A program made the translations under genes and the position numbers. Shown piece by piece: positions 44,746 through 56,549 of a stretch of 64,000 nucleotides of DNA. Origin of the DNA: Spinacia oleracea (lineage: Eukaryota; Streptophyta; Magnoliopsida; Caryophyllales; Amaranthaceae); contig NC_079492.1 of NCBI RefSeq assembly GCF_020520425.1, positions 138,946,361 through 139,010,360 on the forward strand. Direction: 5' to 3'. The notes beneath the pieces are model-generated. The model was not told where the DNA came from. It did not search any database and saw only the letters and a program-made list of their open reading frames with translations. The stretch's first letter is position 1. Each line of letters begins with the position of its first letter.

Positions 44746-47552
44746 GTGGTATCACGAGCCCCTTATTATTTTCATAATCTAAATTGCATGAACATGGTTA
44801 AATATTACAAATTTGCAAGAATTAAAAGGGGTGATTAATTTTCGTAATTGTTAATTAATTGCAAATTGCGTTTATTTAATTATACGTACGCAGTTTTTCG
44901 GCAGTTTCTTCGTTACTCATCCGAATTGAGTGATTTTTGTGTCAATTCCGCATGTAAAAGGCATTCTAAAATTTTGACAAAAACAGTCTTTTTCTGCCGA
45001 ACCCAGAATTCTCAAATTCGAAGCCTAACTATGACTTTTCGAAGGTTTTAGTTTTTCGAATGCAAAATTTCGTAAATTTAAGATGTTAAATTAAATATTT
45101 GCGATTCTTGTTGATAAATCTTGAATTTTTGATTGGCCTACTGCATATGTTTAACAAGTTTGAATGCCTAGTCTTGTTAATTATGCAATCTAATTTGTAA
45201 TTATGATTAATTTGTTGAAAATTAGAATAATTTAGAATTAATTTGATTTTCATAATTAATTGTAATTTAATTAGAAACCTATGATTAAAAACCACCATAA
45301 AAATTGTAAATTTATGATAAATTTTAAATTTTTATGACCTAGACTTGAATCCATAACAATCGGAAATCAATTGGATAATAAATTTTCGATTTTTTCGCCC
45401 TAAAATTATGAAATTAATATTATTTATTAATTTGTCATTAATTTTAAATATAAATTTTAAATTTTATGCGATTCGTTCATAAAACTTGCACGCACGAAGC
45501 AATGGACGCTTCGTGTTACCCTTAAGGGGTGTTGTATAATGCGGGCATGCGACGACGAGCAAGGGAGCTCGTCGCCCGTGCGGCACGAATGCAATGAGCA
45601 AGGGCGTAGTGCACGAGCACAAGGCAGCAGCCCTGCCTTGTGTCGTGTGCCACGAGCAATGGACGAATGGGCATGGGCGAAGGGCGAGCCAAGGCAGTCG
45701 CGTGTGGGCAGCAAGCGAGCTGCGCCACAACGCGCGCTGCCTCGCACAAGAGCGCGCAGCCTCGCGTGCCACGAGCGCTGCGCCCAGCATTGCTCGCGCG
45801 CACAGCCAGCATTGCTCGCGCGCACAGCGAGCGATGTCGCCCGCCCAGCGAGCGATGTCGCGCGCCCAGCGCGCGATGGCTCGCGCGCCCAGCGAGCGAT
45901 GTCGCGCGCCCAGCGAGCGATGTCGCGCGCGCACTGCGAGCGATAGCTCGCGTGCGATGAGCGCTGGCGCGCGCAGCGAGCACCAATGCGTGCGGAGGCT
46001 TGCGATGGGGATGCAGCAGCTATGCGACGAGCGCATGGGCTGCGCGCACATGGCCAGCACTGGCTGTGTGCGTGCGGCCCATGGGCGTGCAACGCGTAGG
46101 GTGTTTGCGTTACGATTAAAGATCGTTTTGAATGTTTAATTTGAAAATTTCAGTTCACGTAATTTTAATTTATTTTAAAATTAATAATTTAAATTATTTT
46201 CTTGGATTTTAATTTTGAATATTGTAATTATAATAAATGTTATTTATTCTAATTATTTTACTAAAATTAAAATCATGAATTAATTTAAATACGACTGAAA
46301 TTAAATTAAACTTTTGGATTCAATTATAAATTGATATGAGCTTTAAATTTTAATTAAATTTGTATGTTTCCGGTTGGACTAGAAATACATTTTTATGTTT
46401 AAAATTAGTAAAGCATATAAATTTATTGGTTTAAGTGGGAGCGCTTTTTAGTCATAAACTCTTGATTAGGTCTACAAATCCTTAAGGTTAAAACAACTTG
46501 ATTAGAATTAATAAGGACTGAATAATTGGTAGATTATTGGTGCCCTTGATTAATTGCTGCAAATGTTTACGTGATGCATAATGTGTTTTACTAACCAGCT
46601 ATGTGGGCCATTCATGATAATGAATGGGTGAATGGTATATATTGTATATGTACTGTTTTGCAGGTTATGAAGTGACTAGTATGGCCCAAATAGGATAGAA
46701 AATATGGTCTGCGTACCATTAATTTGAATGTAATTGGTCTAAAGTACCAAAGTTATTTTTCAATTCAAATATGGTCTGCGAACCATCAAATAGTTGTAAT
46801 TAGTTATAGCTTATCCTATTTGAAGAAAATGGTGCCTCCCACGGAGATTTTCAAGACGGACTTTGAAGTCAAAGCTTCAAGATGAAGTCGGGCCATACTA
46901 GATCACATTTAATCTTATGCATGTTTTAAGTTATTTATTGCTTTTAAATATGTCTTAAAATGCATGAGATCAAAAGCTTGATTATGTTGCATGATTAAGG
47001 ATTTTAGTTCACTTAAAATCTAACCAACATAGTAAGAGCCTTAAGTTCCAAACTTAAAAATTGAGTTAAAAGGTGCCATGCCAAAATATACACTTGCTTG
47101 GATATCCTTTACATCAATCTAGTAATAGTTTTCGCTCAGCGAGGTGTTACTTATTGGTCCTAAAGGGGCAAGGTACACAAATAATTGTGAGTACATGTTA
47201 GTTTTGGTGAAACTCAACGATATAAGTAAGGAGTCCTTTTATGTCGTGGCAAAATCGATAGGTTTACCTAATAAGTTCTTAGACGTACCTATCAACCAAG
47301 AATAGTTTCTAGACTATTAGCAAAAGGCTTTTGCTTACCTAAGATGTTCTAGGATTAAGTCGACAAACTGTGCTTAGTTCTTCAATGATTTTAGGATCTT
47401 GGAATCATTTTATTCACACCTGCCGGAACACATAACTTGAATAAAATGCTTAATAAACATTGAATTATGCATGTATGCTAGAATTTAAGTTTATTAAGAG
47501 AAACTGTGAATGGTTATTTATTTGTTTATTCTTTTCAATTGTAGTTTTTAAT
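44746..47552 (+). other. E2 5' leader with GC-rich repeats and a possible intron end
   Basis: 2.8 kb without a supported gene. The GC-rich repeat stretch is at 45540-46100. Just before gag, TTTGTTTATTCTTTTCAATTGTAG (about 47521-47544) has the form of a plant 3' splice site, so the leader may be spliced. This is inference. Confidence 0.6.
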
Positions 47553-50500
47553 ATGGCAAACAACAATTCATTCAACATTCGATCAATTCTCGAAAAGGAG
47601 AAGTTGAACGGGAAAAACTTCCTTGACTGGCAAAGGAACTTGCAAATAGTTCTTATGCAGGAAGAAAAGGAGTATGTCCTGGATGAGGCGATGCCCGAAG
47701 CTGCAGGCGACGGCGTCACTCAGGCAGCCCTCAATCGTTGGATTGATGCCAACAAGGATGTGAAATGTCTAATGCTCGCCACCATGAGTGCGGATCTGCA
47801 GAAAACGTTCATCAACTCAGATGCTTTCACAATCATCAGTGAGTTGAAGAACATGTTCCAAGATCTGGCTCGAGTCGAAAGATTCAAGACTCATAGGCAA
47901 ATTCTTGAGACCAAGCTTAAGAAAGGCGAGCCCGTAAGTCCACATGTTCTCAAAATGATTGGACTCATTGAGAATATGAGTCGGCTGGATCAGCAATTTT
48001 CTCAGGAAATGGCTATAGACACCATCCTACATTCTCTTCATAGCGGGTATGATCAGTTCAAACTGAACTACAGTATGAATAGTCTGGACAAAACGCTCAC
48101 TGAGCTTCACGGTATGCTGAAGACCGCTGAAAAGACGCTCAAAAGTGATAAGCAGGATGTGCTTATGGTGCGTGGGGGCAAGTTCAAGAAATCTGGAAAG
48201 AAGAGGAATGCTAAGAAAGGTGACAACAAGGCCAGCCCAACTAAGCAAACTGGCGCCAAATCTGCAAAGAGGAAGGTCAGTCAACCCACTTCTGAATCCG
48301 AATGCTTCTACTGCAAGAAGAAGGGGCATTGGAAGAGAGATTGCTTGAAGCTAAAGGAAGATCAGAAGAACGGAACAGTCGTTCCATCTTCAGGTATTTT
48401 CGTTATAGACTGTATACTTGCTAATTCAACTTCTTGGGTATTAGATACAGGTTGTGGATCACACTTATGTTCCAATCCACAGGGACTAAGAAGAAGTAGA
48501 AAGTTAAGCAAGGGTGAAGTCGACCTACGAGTGGGAAATGGAGCACGGATTGCTGCATTAGCTGTAGGAACTTACTATTTGTCGTTGCCCTCCGGGCTAG
48601 TTTTGGAACTGGAAGAATGTTTCCATGTTCCAAGTCTTACTAAAAACATCATTTCAGTCTCTTGCTTAGATGCTAAGGGATTTTCCTTTTTAATAAAAGA
48701 CAATAGTTGTTCGTTTTATTTTAAAGAGATGTTTTATGGATCTGCTAGATTAGTCAATGGACTTTATTTATTAGATCACGACAAACAAGTATATAACATA
48801 AATACCAAAAAGGCCAAAAAGGATGATTCAGATCTCACCTATCTGTGGCATTGTCGATTAGGCCATATAAACTTGAAACGCTTAGAAAGACTTCAAAGGG
48901 AAGGAATTCTAGAACCATTTGACTTAGAGGATTATGGTAAATGCGAATCATGTTTACTTGGCAAAATGACAAAGCAACCTTTCTCTAAAGTTGGAGAAAG
49001 AGCAAATGAACTATTGGGTTTAATCCATACAGATGTATGTGGACCAATGAGTACAAATGCTAGAGGTGGTTTCAGCTACTTTATCACTTTCACTGATGAC
49101 TTCAGTAGGTATGGTTATGTCTACCTAATGAAGCATAAGTCTGAATCCTTTGACAAATTCAAGGAATTTCAGAGTGAAGTAGAGAATCAATTAGGCAAGA
49201 AGATTAAGGCACTGCGGTCTGATAGAGGCGGTGAATATCTGAGCTATGAATTTGATGACCATCTGAAAGAATGTGGAATTCTATCAGAATTGACTCCTCC
49301 TGGAACACCACAATGGAACGGTGTGTCAGAACGGAGGAACAGAACCTTGCTAGACATGGTCAGGTCAATGATGGGTCAGGCCGAACTTCCATTAGAATTT
49401 TGGGGACATGCACTAAATACAGCTGCACTCACTATAAATAGAGCTCCGTCTAAAGCTGTCGAAAAGACTCCATACGAATTATGGTTTGGAAAGCCTCCAA
49501 ATGTGTCTTTTCTTAAGATTTGGGGATGTGAAGTATACGTCAAAGATTAATTTCAGACAAACTTCATCCAAAATCTGACAAATGTATCCTTGTGGGCTAT
49601 CCAAAGGAAACAAAGGGGTATTACTTCTACAATACATCTGAGAACAAAGTGTTTGTTGCTCGAGATGGTGTCTTTTTGGAGAAGGATCACATTTCCAAAA
49701 TGACAAGTGGGAGAAAAGTAGACCTCGAAGAAATTCGAGTCAAACAACAAACTCTAGAGAATGCTCAAGATGACATTCAGGATGAAACTCAGAGATCTTT
49801 AGAAGAATCTGGTGAGAATCATGGTCAATCTAGAAATGTTACCCCGCGTAGATCGCAAAGATATAGATCTCAACCGGAAAGATACTTAGGTATTTTGACG
49901 AACGAGAGCTATGACGTTCTATTACTTGAAAAAGATGAACCTGCGACTTACAAGCAAGCTATGACGAGCCCTAGCTCCAAGCAGTGGCAAGAAGCCATGC
50001 AATCTGAATTAGACTCCATGTCTGAAAACCAAGTATGGGATTTGGTCGATTTGCCAGATGGCTACCAAGCCATTGGAAGCAAATGGGTTTTCAAACTGAA
50101 AAAGGACAAGGATGGGAAACTTGAAGTTTTCAAAGCTAGATTGGTCGCAAAAGGTTACAGGCAAGTCCACGGTGTGGATTACGATGAAACCTTTTCACCA
50201 GTTGCAATGCTAAAGTCTATTCGAATAATGTTAGCAATCGCTGCATATTACGATTACGAAATATGGCAGATGGATGTCAAAACTGCTTTCTTAAACGGCG
50301 TTTTAACAGAAACTGTGTTTATGACACAGCCTGAAGGTTTTGAGGATCCAAAGAATGCTAAAAAGGTATGCAAGCTAAAGAAGTCAATCTACGGATTGAA
50401 GCAGGCATCCAGGAGCTGGAATATACGTTTTGATGAAGCAGTCAGTGACTTTGGTTTCATCAAGAACGCAGACGAATCTTGTGTATACAAGAAGGTCAGT

Positions 50501-51517
50501 GGGAGCAAAATTGCTTTCCTAGTATTATATGTCGACGACATATTACTTATCGGAAATGACATTCCTATGTTGAACTCTGTCAAGATTTGGCTTGGGAAAT
50601 GTTTTTCGATGAAGGATCTAGGAGAAGCACAGTACATATTGGGCATCAAGATTTACAGAGATAGATCTAAAAAGATGATTGGACTTAGTCAAAGCACTTA
50701 TATCAATAAGGTGCTTGATAGGTTCAAGATGGCGGACTCCAAGCGAGGCTACCTACCCATGTCTCATGGAATGACTCTAAGCAAGACTCAGTGCCCAAAA
50801 ACACTTGATGAGCGTAGACGAATGAATGGGATTCCATATGCATCATTGATTGGTTCAATAATGTATGCTATGATATGTACACGCCCGGATGTTGCGTACG
50901 CACTCAGTGCTACGAGCAGATACCAGTCAGACCCAGGAGAGGCGCATTGGACTGCTGCCAAGAACATTCTGAAGTACCTGAAAAGGCACAAAGATGACTT
51001 CCTGGTCTATGGTGGAGATGGTGAATTAATTGTTAAAGGCTATACGGACGCAAGTTTCCAAACCGACAAAGATGATTTTAGATCACAGTCTGGGTTTGTC
51101 TTCTGCCTCAACGGAGGAGCAGTAAGCTGGAAAAGTGCTAAGCAAAGCACCATTGCGGATTCTACAACTGAAGCGGAGTACATTGCTGCACATGAAGCAG
51201 CAAAGGAAGCTATATGGCTAAGGAAGTTCATAGGAGAACTTGGTGTAGTCCCCTCCATTAAAGGACCAATAGCCCTGTATTGTGATTATAACGGAGCTAT
51301 TGCACAGGCAAAAGAGCCTAGACACCACCAGAGAGTCAAGCATGTACTTCGTAGATTTCACCTTCTACGAGAGTTCGTTGAAAGAAAAGAAGTCGAGATA
51401 AGCAAAATTGGAACTGATGACAACATATCAGATCCATTAACTAAACCTCTGCCGCAGGCGAAGCACAACTCGCACACTGCAGCTATGGGAATCAAGCATA
51501 TTGGAGAATGGCTTTGA
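47553..51517 (+). pseudogene. E2 gag-pol, broken by a 1-bp deletion
   Basis: Starts MANNNSF at 47553; a longer in-frame start at 47475 is possible. Gag, zinc knuckle (CFYCKKKGHWKRDC), protease (LDTGCGSH) and integrase are open to 49550. There one base present in E1 is missing (about 49543-49545), giving a stop. Reverse transcriptase and RNase H continue in another frame (49592-51517) with YVDD intact. One RNase H-region residue also differs (CDYNGA against CDNNGA in E1). Otherwise nearly identical to E1. E2 could move only with help from another copy. Confidence 0.9.
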
Positions 51518-52382
51518 TGTCTCTGTTTAATGTTTTAAAAGTTTTAGAGTTTAAATCTTTGTAAAACATTATTGGTTAATCATTCACAATAAATGAAATG
51601 AATTCATTTTTCCATTTAATTTGTGGTTTATTAAATGATGAGTCCCTTCAATTTGACGATATATTCAAGATAGACTGTCAGGACCAGTCCTGTGACTAAG
51701 AAATGTCTATCAAGTGAACTTGAATGTCAAAGGTTGAAAATGGTCCCTAATCGGAGTTTTCTATAAAATTGGACGCATAGAAAACGTTAGACGATTAGAA
51801 TGCAAGATGACTAGTAGTTCTGTTTCTTGAACTGTGTGGACATGGCAATGTCATAATCATTTGCATAGATACTTACTTTGGGAAGACTAGTATCGGACAA
51901 GACCTATGAAACTTTACTGTAAGAGATGAAAGTCTGTCATAAGTAAATTTCATTAAATTATTAGACACTAAATCCTCAATACCTGAGTGATTTGAGATTA
52001 CTTGTTTGAGAACTGGTTGCTTTGACGTTGACCAACCGTCGCACCGTAAAAGGAGGCTATAAAGGCAACGCTCAGGTAATCACCTATCAAACGAAGTCTA
52101 ATCTCAAGATCGCAAGATTGGGATTGTCCTCCCATAAATCGGGATGAGATGCTTAAAAGTTGTACAAGGCCACTCGGAGAGCTAGAAACTGTGAAATGCA
52201 TGGCCGTGCTCGGATGAATCATAGGCTATGATTATCTGTTTATTTGATCAGTTGAACTCTGAAACCGAGGAACACCTCTGGACGTAATAAGGATGACAAC
52301 TCTTACCTTATGTTCAAGAGCAAGCATCGAGAGACAAAGGAATTAGGAAATGCACACTTGTCCCTAAGGACAAGTGGGAGAC
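51518..52382 (+). other. E2 3' non-coding region and polypurine tract
   Basis: About 865 bases between pol and LTR, without a long frame. It ends with a perfect 9-bp-stem hairpin (CACTTGTCC, loop CTAA, GGACAAGTG; 52355-52376) running into the purine-rich AAGTGGGAGAC before the LTR. Confidence 0.7.
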
Positions 52383-53780
52383 TGAAGGAAATAATGCCCT
52401 TGGTCCAAGTATGCATTCTATGTTAAGTCTAATAAATGCGGTTCAGTATTAATTAACAAGTTAATAATTCAGTGAGATCAAGTGAGCTGAATGCCTAGCT
52501 AGAGGCCGCTTCAGTTCAAGTGGAATTAATGATATTAATCCACAGCTTACTCTTGACTGAACCCGTAGGGTCACACAAATAGTACGTAAACGGATCAAGT
52601 ATTTAATGGCATTAAATACTCCATCTATGAATATTCGGAACCGACGGATCTTGGTTTCAGTGGGAGCTAAGATCGTCACATGCAAGAAATGAATACTCCG
52701 GAAACGATGATATTGCCGGAAACGGAAATATGGATCGTATCGGAAATATAAATATTATCCAAGTCGTAGATGTTGCCGGAAACGAAAACATGGTACGTAT
52801 CGGAAAATATTATCGGAAATGGAAATATTGCCAGAATCGGAAATATTGCCGGAAACGGAAATATTGTCAGAATCGGAAATATTACCGGAATCGGAAAATA
52901 ATTCCGGAAACGGAAATATTAAATATTTGTTCGAAACGGAAATTAATTCCGGAATCGGAAATATTAAATATTCTTCGTATCGGAAATGAATTCCGGAATC
53001 GGAAAATTTAATCGGAAGCGCATCGTACGAATAAGCATCGGACGAGGCCTGCCGGACGAGGCCCAGCACGAAGCCAGGCCATCGCCCAGCAAGCCAAGCG
53101 CGCCGCACAAACAGCCACGCCAGGCCCAGCAGGCTGCGCAGCGCGCACAGCGCGCACAGCACGCGCAGCGCGCAGCGCGCGCGGGCGCTGCGTGGGCTGC
53201 TGCTCGCGCGCACGCATGGGGGCCCATCGTGGCTGCCGTGCGTGTGTGTGCAAGTGTTTGTGTTCGTGCACGTTTCCTAAAACATGCAGAGTTCGGTTAA
53301 TGATTAAATTCCTAATTCTATTTGATAAATTAATTAAATTAGAGTTCTTGTAGGATTCTAGGTTTAATTAATTTGTATCTGAATAGGATTTCGATTCCCT
53401 TTCCATACCCCTATAAATATGAGGCTAGGGCTCACAATTTATAACAAGTTTCAAAGTATTCAAAAAAGTGAGTTTTTTGAGAGAAAATTAAAACACACAT
53501 CTTGCTCATAAAAGTGCCGAAATTTTCTAGTACCTTAAGGGCGATTCTAGTTGGTCAATCTTAAGGCGGATCCGGACGTGCTGTGGACTATCTACGGAGG
53601 GACGACACTTGGAGTCCTAAAGACTTGTTCTTGTTCGGTTCGGGCGCAGCTAGGGAGGGCACGCAACAAAGAGTATGCATCTAAATTATGCTATATGATT
53701 ATGTGTAAATAATATGTTGTCCTGGGTTAATGGTTGTTTCCGCATGATCTATGTAATGTCATATGTATCATAACCTAACA
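52383..53780 (+). repeat. E2 3' LTR
   Basis: 1398 bases, near-identical to 43331-44745 apart from a 17-base gap in the GC-rich part. It is followed by the target duplication AGTGC rather than a primer site. Confidence 0.92.
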
Positions 53781-53785
53781 AGTGC

Positions 53786-54547
53786 ACCAAATACCCCTTG
53801 ACTTAACGGCCGTTAGTGTTCCGTTAACGTTATTTTACCTTTATGCCCTTACTCACCCAATATTCTACATTTAACTTTTTTTTTTTTAAAATAAAAAAAT
53901 TCCTCTCTTCTTCTTATTCTCTCTCCTCTCCTCTATGTTGCTCGACCCATCTTTGACATCTTGTCTCTGTTCATCTTCTTCTTCTCTCTCCTATCTTCTC
54001 TCTCCTATCTCTTCACAAAACAAAAAAATATTTCTTGCCCATTGATTAGCCTAACCCAACGCGAATTCGTATCCGTATTCCAATCTGAATTCAACCTTAA
54101 ACCCTCTTCTTTGGTTTCGCCCTTCTTGTTTCTCCAATCTCAGTTCAAGCGGCGACTTATCCGACATGATATCGCCTCCGGTCAGCCCATGTTGGTCGCC
54201 AATGAGAGCGGATCTCACCGCGGCATGTCAGGCGTTCGCGACGGTGGCGGAACCGGACAAAAGTTTGGGTTTGCAATTTTCAATTTTTTACCCAATTTGA
54301 TTTGTTTGAGGTTTGGAATTTTAAAGATGGATAATGCGGTGAGTCGGAGGAGGGCGATAAACGCGAGTTTCTCCAATCTACCTTCTCGTATGTTCTCCTA
54401 TGTGTTCTCCTTTGTTGTATCTCCAATCTCAGTCCAATTTGTGGGCGATTATTTTCCAATTGATGATTTCAATTGTTTTTACTCATTTTCCATTTCAATT
54501 TAGGGACACCAATTTATTTCAATTTATTTCTCCATTTGGTGAGTTAG
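53786..54547 (+). other. Mutator-like element interior, unidentified acquired sequence
   Basis: After the rest of the left terminal repeat comes pyrimidine-rich TCTCTCCTCTC sequence resembling a 5' untranslated region. A 180-codon frame follows (53961-54503), GC-richer around 54150-54260 (TTGGTCGCCAATGAGAGCGG). No protein family is recognised. It is probably a second captured host fragment. Confidence 0.45.
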
Positions 54548-54739
54548 ATGGGGATGTCTCCAATTCATGCTTTACAAGCCACTATAGCTCAAGGTGTTGC
54601 TTTTGGAACTGGAAGTGTCGTAGCGCACAAGGCTGTGGATGCTATTATGGGACCTCGCACAATCCAACATGAAACTGTTGGTACAGAGGTTGACAATATG
54701 ATTTTGGATCTATGTTGTAAATGTAAAACAATTCATTGA
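54548..54739 (+). pseudogene. Captured fragment of a CHCHD/AT12CYS-type gene
   Basis: The frame reads MGMSPIHALQATIAQGVAFG, then TGSVVAHKAVDAIMGPRTIQ and HETV. It corresponds to the conserved middle segment of the CHCHD2/CHCHD10/Mix17 family (plant AT12CYS proteins), small mitochondrial intermembrane-space proteins with twin CX9C motifs. The cysteine-rich C-terminal domain is absent; after HETVGTEVDN the frame runs on into unrelated sequence and stops at 54739. An N-terminal targeting region is not evident. It lies within Mutator-type terminal repeats, so it is best read as transduplicated host sequence. A short expressed protein is possible but unsupported. Confidence 0.7.
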
Positions 54740-55275
54740 AGGTTGAAGGTTGGCGGCGAATATGATTTCCGCGGATATGATTTCCAATATTGTCAATTTT
54801 TCCATATGATTTGGGATCTACGTTGTAAAAACAGCAGAATTTAGGCAGATTAGAGAGAGATTATTAGAGAGAGATTATATATAGACACTAGAATTCGAAT
54901 TTGTAGTTTAGATTTTCGATTTTAGGAATTAAACTCTCAAAATTTAATATTCTCTTCTTCAATATTATGGGTTTTGTTCTTCAATTTTCACATGTGTTCT
55001 TCAATTTTGGGCTTCAAATTCAATTATTAATGGTATAAGTTGTTTGGGTATTTGGTACAAAAAACTTTATAAATAGGTGTATATTATGCAAAAAGTTTAT
55101 AAATATGTGTATTTGGTGAATTATAAACATGACTTAACGGAGGACTAACGGAAAGTCATAATAGGGGTATTTGGTGAACCAGTTTGAAAAAATAGGGGTA
55201 TTCTATGAATTTTGAAACGCGCAGGGGTATTTGGTGCATTATTGCAAACCTCAGGGGCATTTCATGAAAAAACCG
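54740..55275. other. Mutator-like element, right part
   Basis: AT-rich non-coding sequence, then the right terminal repeat (from about 55125, CATGACTTAACGGAGGACTAACGG, to 55275). Confidence 0.7.
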
Positions 55276-55284
55276 TTAATTTAA

Positions 55285-56549
55285 ATAACGACTGAAATTA
55301 AATTAAACTTTTTGGATTCAATTATAAATTTATATGAGCTTTAAATTTTAATTAAATTTGTATGTTTCCGGTTAGACTAGAAATACATTTTTATGTTTAA
55401 AATTAGTAAAGCATATGAATTTATTGGTTTAAGTGGGAGCGTATTTTAGTCATAAACTCTTGATTAGGTCTACAAATCCTTAAGGTTAAAACAACTTGAT
55501 TAGAATTAATAAGGACTGAATAATTGGTAGATTATTGGTGCCCTTGATTAATTGCTGCAAATGTTTACGTGATGCATAATGTGTTTTACTAACCAGCTAT
55601 GTGGGCCATTCATGATAATGAATGGGTGAATGGTATATATTGTATATGTACTGTTTTGCAGGTTATGAAGTGACTAGTATGGCCCAAATAGGATAGAAAA
55701 TATGGTCTGCGTACCATTAATTTGAATGTAATTGGTCTAAAGTACCAAAGTTATTTTTCAATTCAAATATGGTCTGCGAACCATCAAATAGTTGTAATTA
55801 GTTATAGCTTATCCTATTTGAAGAAAATGGTGCCTCCCACGGAGATTTTCAAGACGGACTTTGAAGTCAAAGCTTCAAGATGAAGTCGGGCCATACTAGA
55901 TCACAAATATCTTATGCATGTTTTAAGTTATTTATTGATTTTAAATATGTCTTAAAATGCATGAGATCAAAAGCTTGATTATGTTGCATGATTAAGGATT
56001 TTAGTTCACTTAAAATCTAACCAACATAGTAAGAGCCTTAAGTTCCAAACTTAAAAATTGAGTTAAAAGGTGCCATGCCAAAATATACACTTGCTTGGAT
56101 ATCCTTTACATCAATCTAGTAATAGTTTTCGCTCAGCGAGGTGTTACTTATTGGTCCTAAAGGGGCAAGGTACACAAATAATTGTGAGTACATGTTAGTT
56201 TTGGTGAAACTCAACGATATAAGTAAGGAGTCCTTTTATGTCGTGGCAAATTCGATAGGTTTACCTAATAAGTTCTTAGACGTACCTATCAACCAAGAAT
56301 AGTTTCTAGACTATTAGCAAAAGGCTTTTGCTTACCTAAGATGTTCTAGGATTAAGTCGACAGACTGTGCTTAGTTCTTCAATGATTTTAGGATCTTGGA
56401 ATCATTTTATTCACACCTGCCGGAACACATAATTTGAATAAAATGCTTAATAAACATTGAATTATGCATGTATGCTAGAATTTAAGTTTATTAAGAGAAA
56501 CTGTGAATGGTTATTTATTTGTTTATTCTTTTCAATTGTAGTTTTTAAT
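55285..56549 (+). other. E1 5' leader, second part
   Basis: Continues E1 after the Mutator insertion and matches 46284-47552 of E2 closely. It ends with the same pyrimidine-rich AATTGTAG acceptor-like site before the gag ATG. No gene. Confidence 0.8.

Larger units (their letters stand above)
43331..53780 (+). mobile_element. Ty1/copia element E2, nested inside the Mutator-like element
   Basis: LTRs at 43331-44745 and 52383-53780, flanked by the 5-bp duplication AGTGC (43326-43330 and 53781-53785). 10.45 kb with the same order as E1: LTR, primer site, long leader, gag-pol, about 860 non-coding bases, polypurine tract, LTR. The two LTRs differ by about five substitutions and one 17-base gap by eye, fewer than the E1 pair. 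The gag-pol is broken by one missing base. Confidence 0.93.
43232..55275. mobile_element. Mutator-like element carrying host gene fragments (Pack-MULE), split by E2
   Basis: The left end CGGTTTTTTCATGAAATGCC and right end GGCATTTCATGAAAAAACCG are perfect inverted repeats. Similarity continues for at least 90 bases inward (CACCAAATACCCCTGCG). The exact 9-bp duplication TTAATTTAA flanks it (43223-43231 and 55276-55284), as in Mutator-like elements. Without E2 it is about 1.6 kb. It contains no transposase but does contain a recognisable host-gene fragment (54548-54680). It sits in E1's leader and was itself split by E2 inside its left terminal repeat. Confidence 0.88.
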
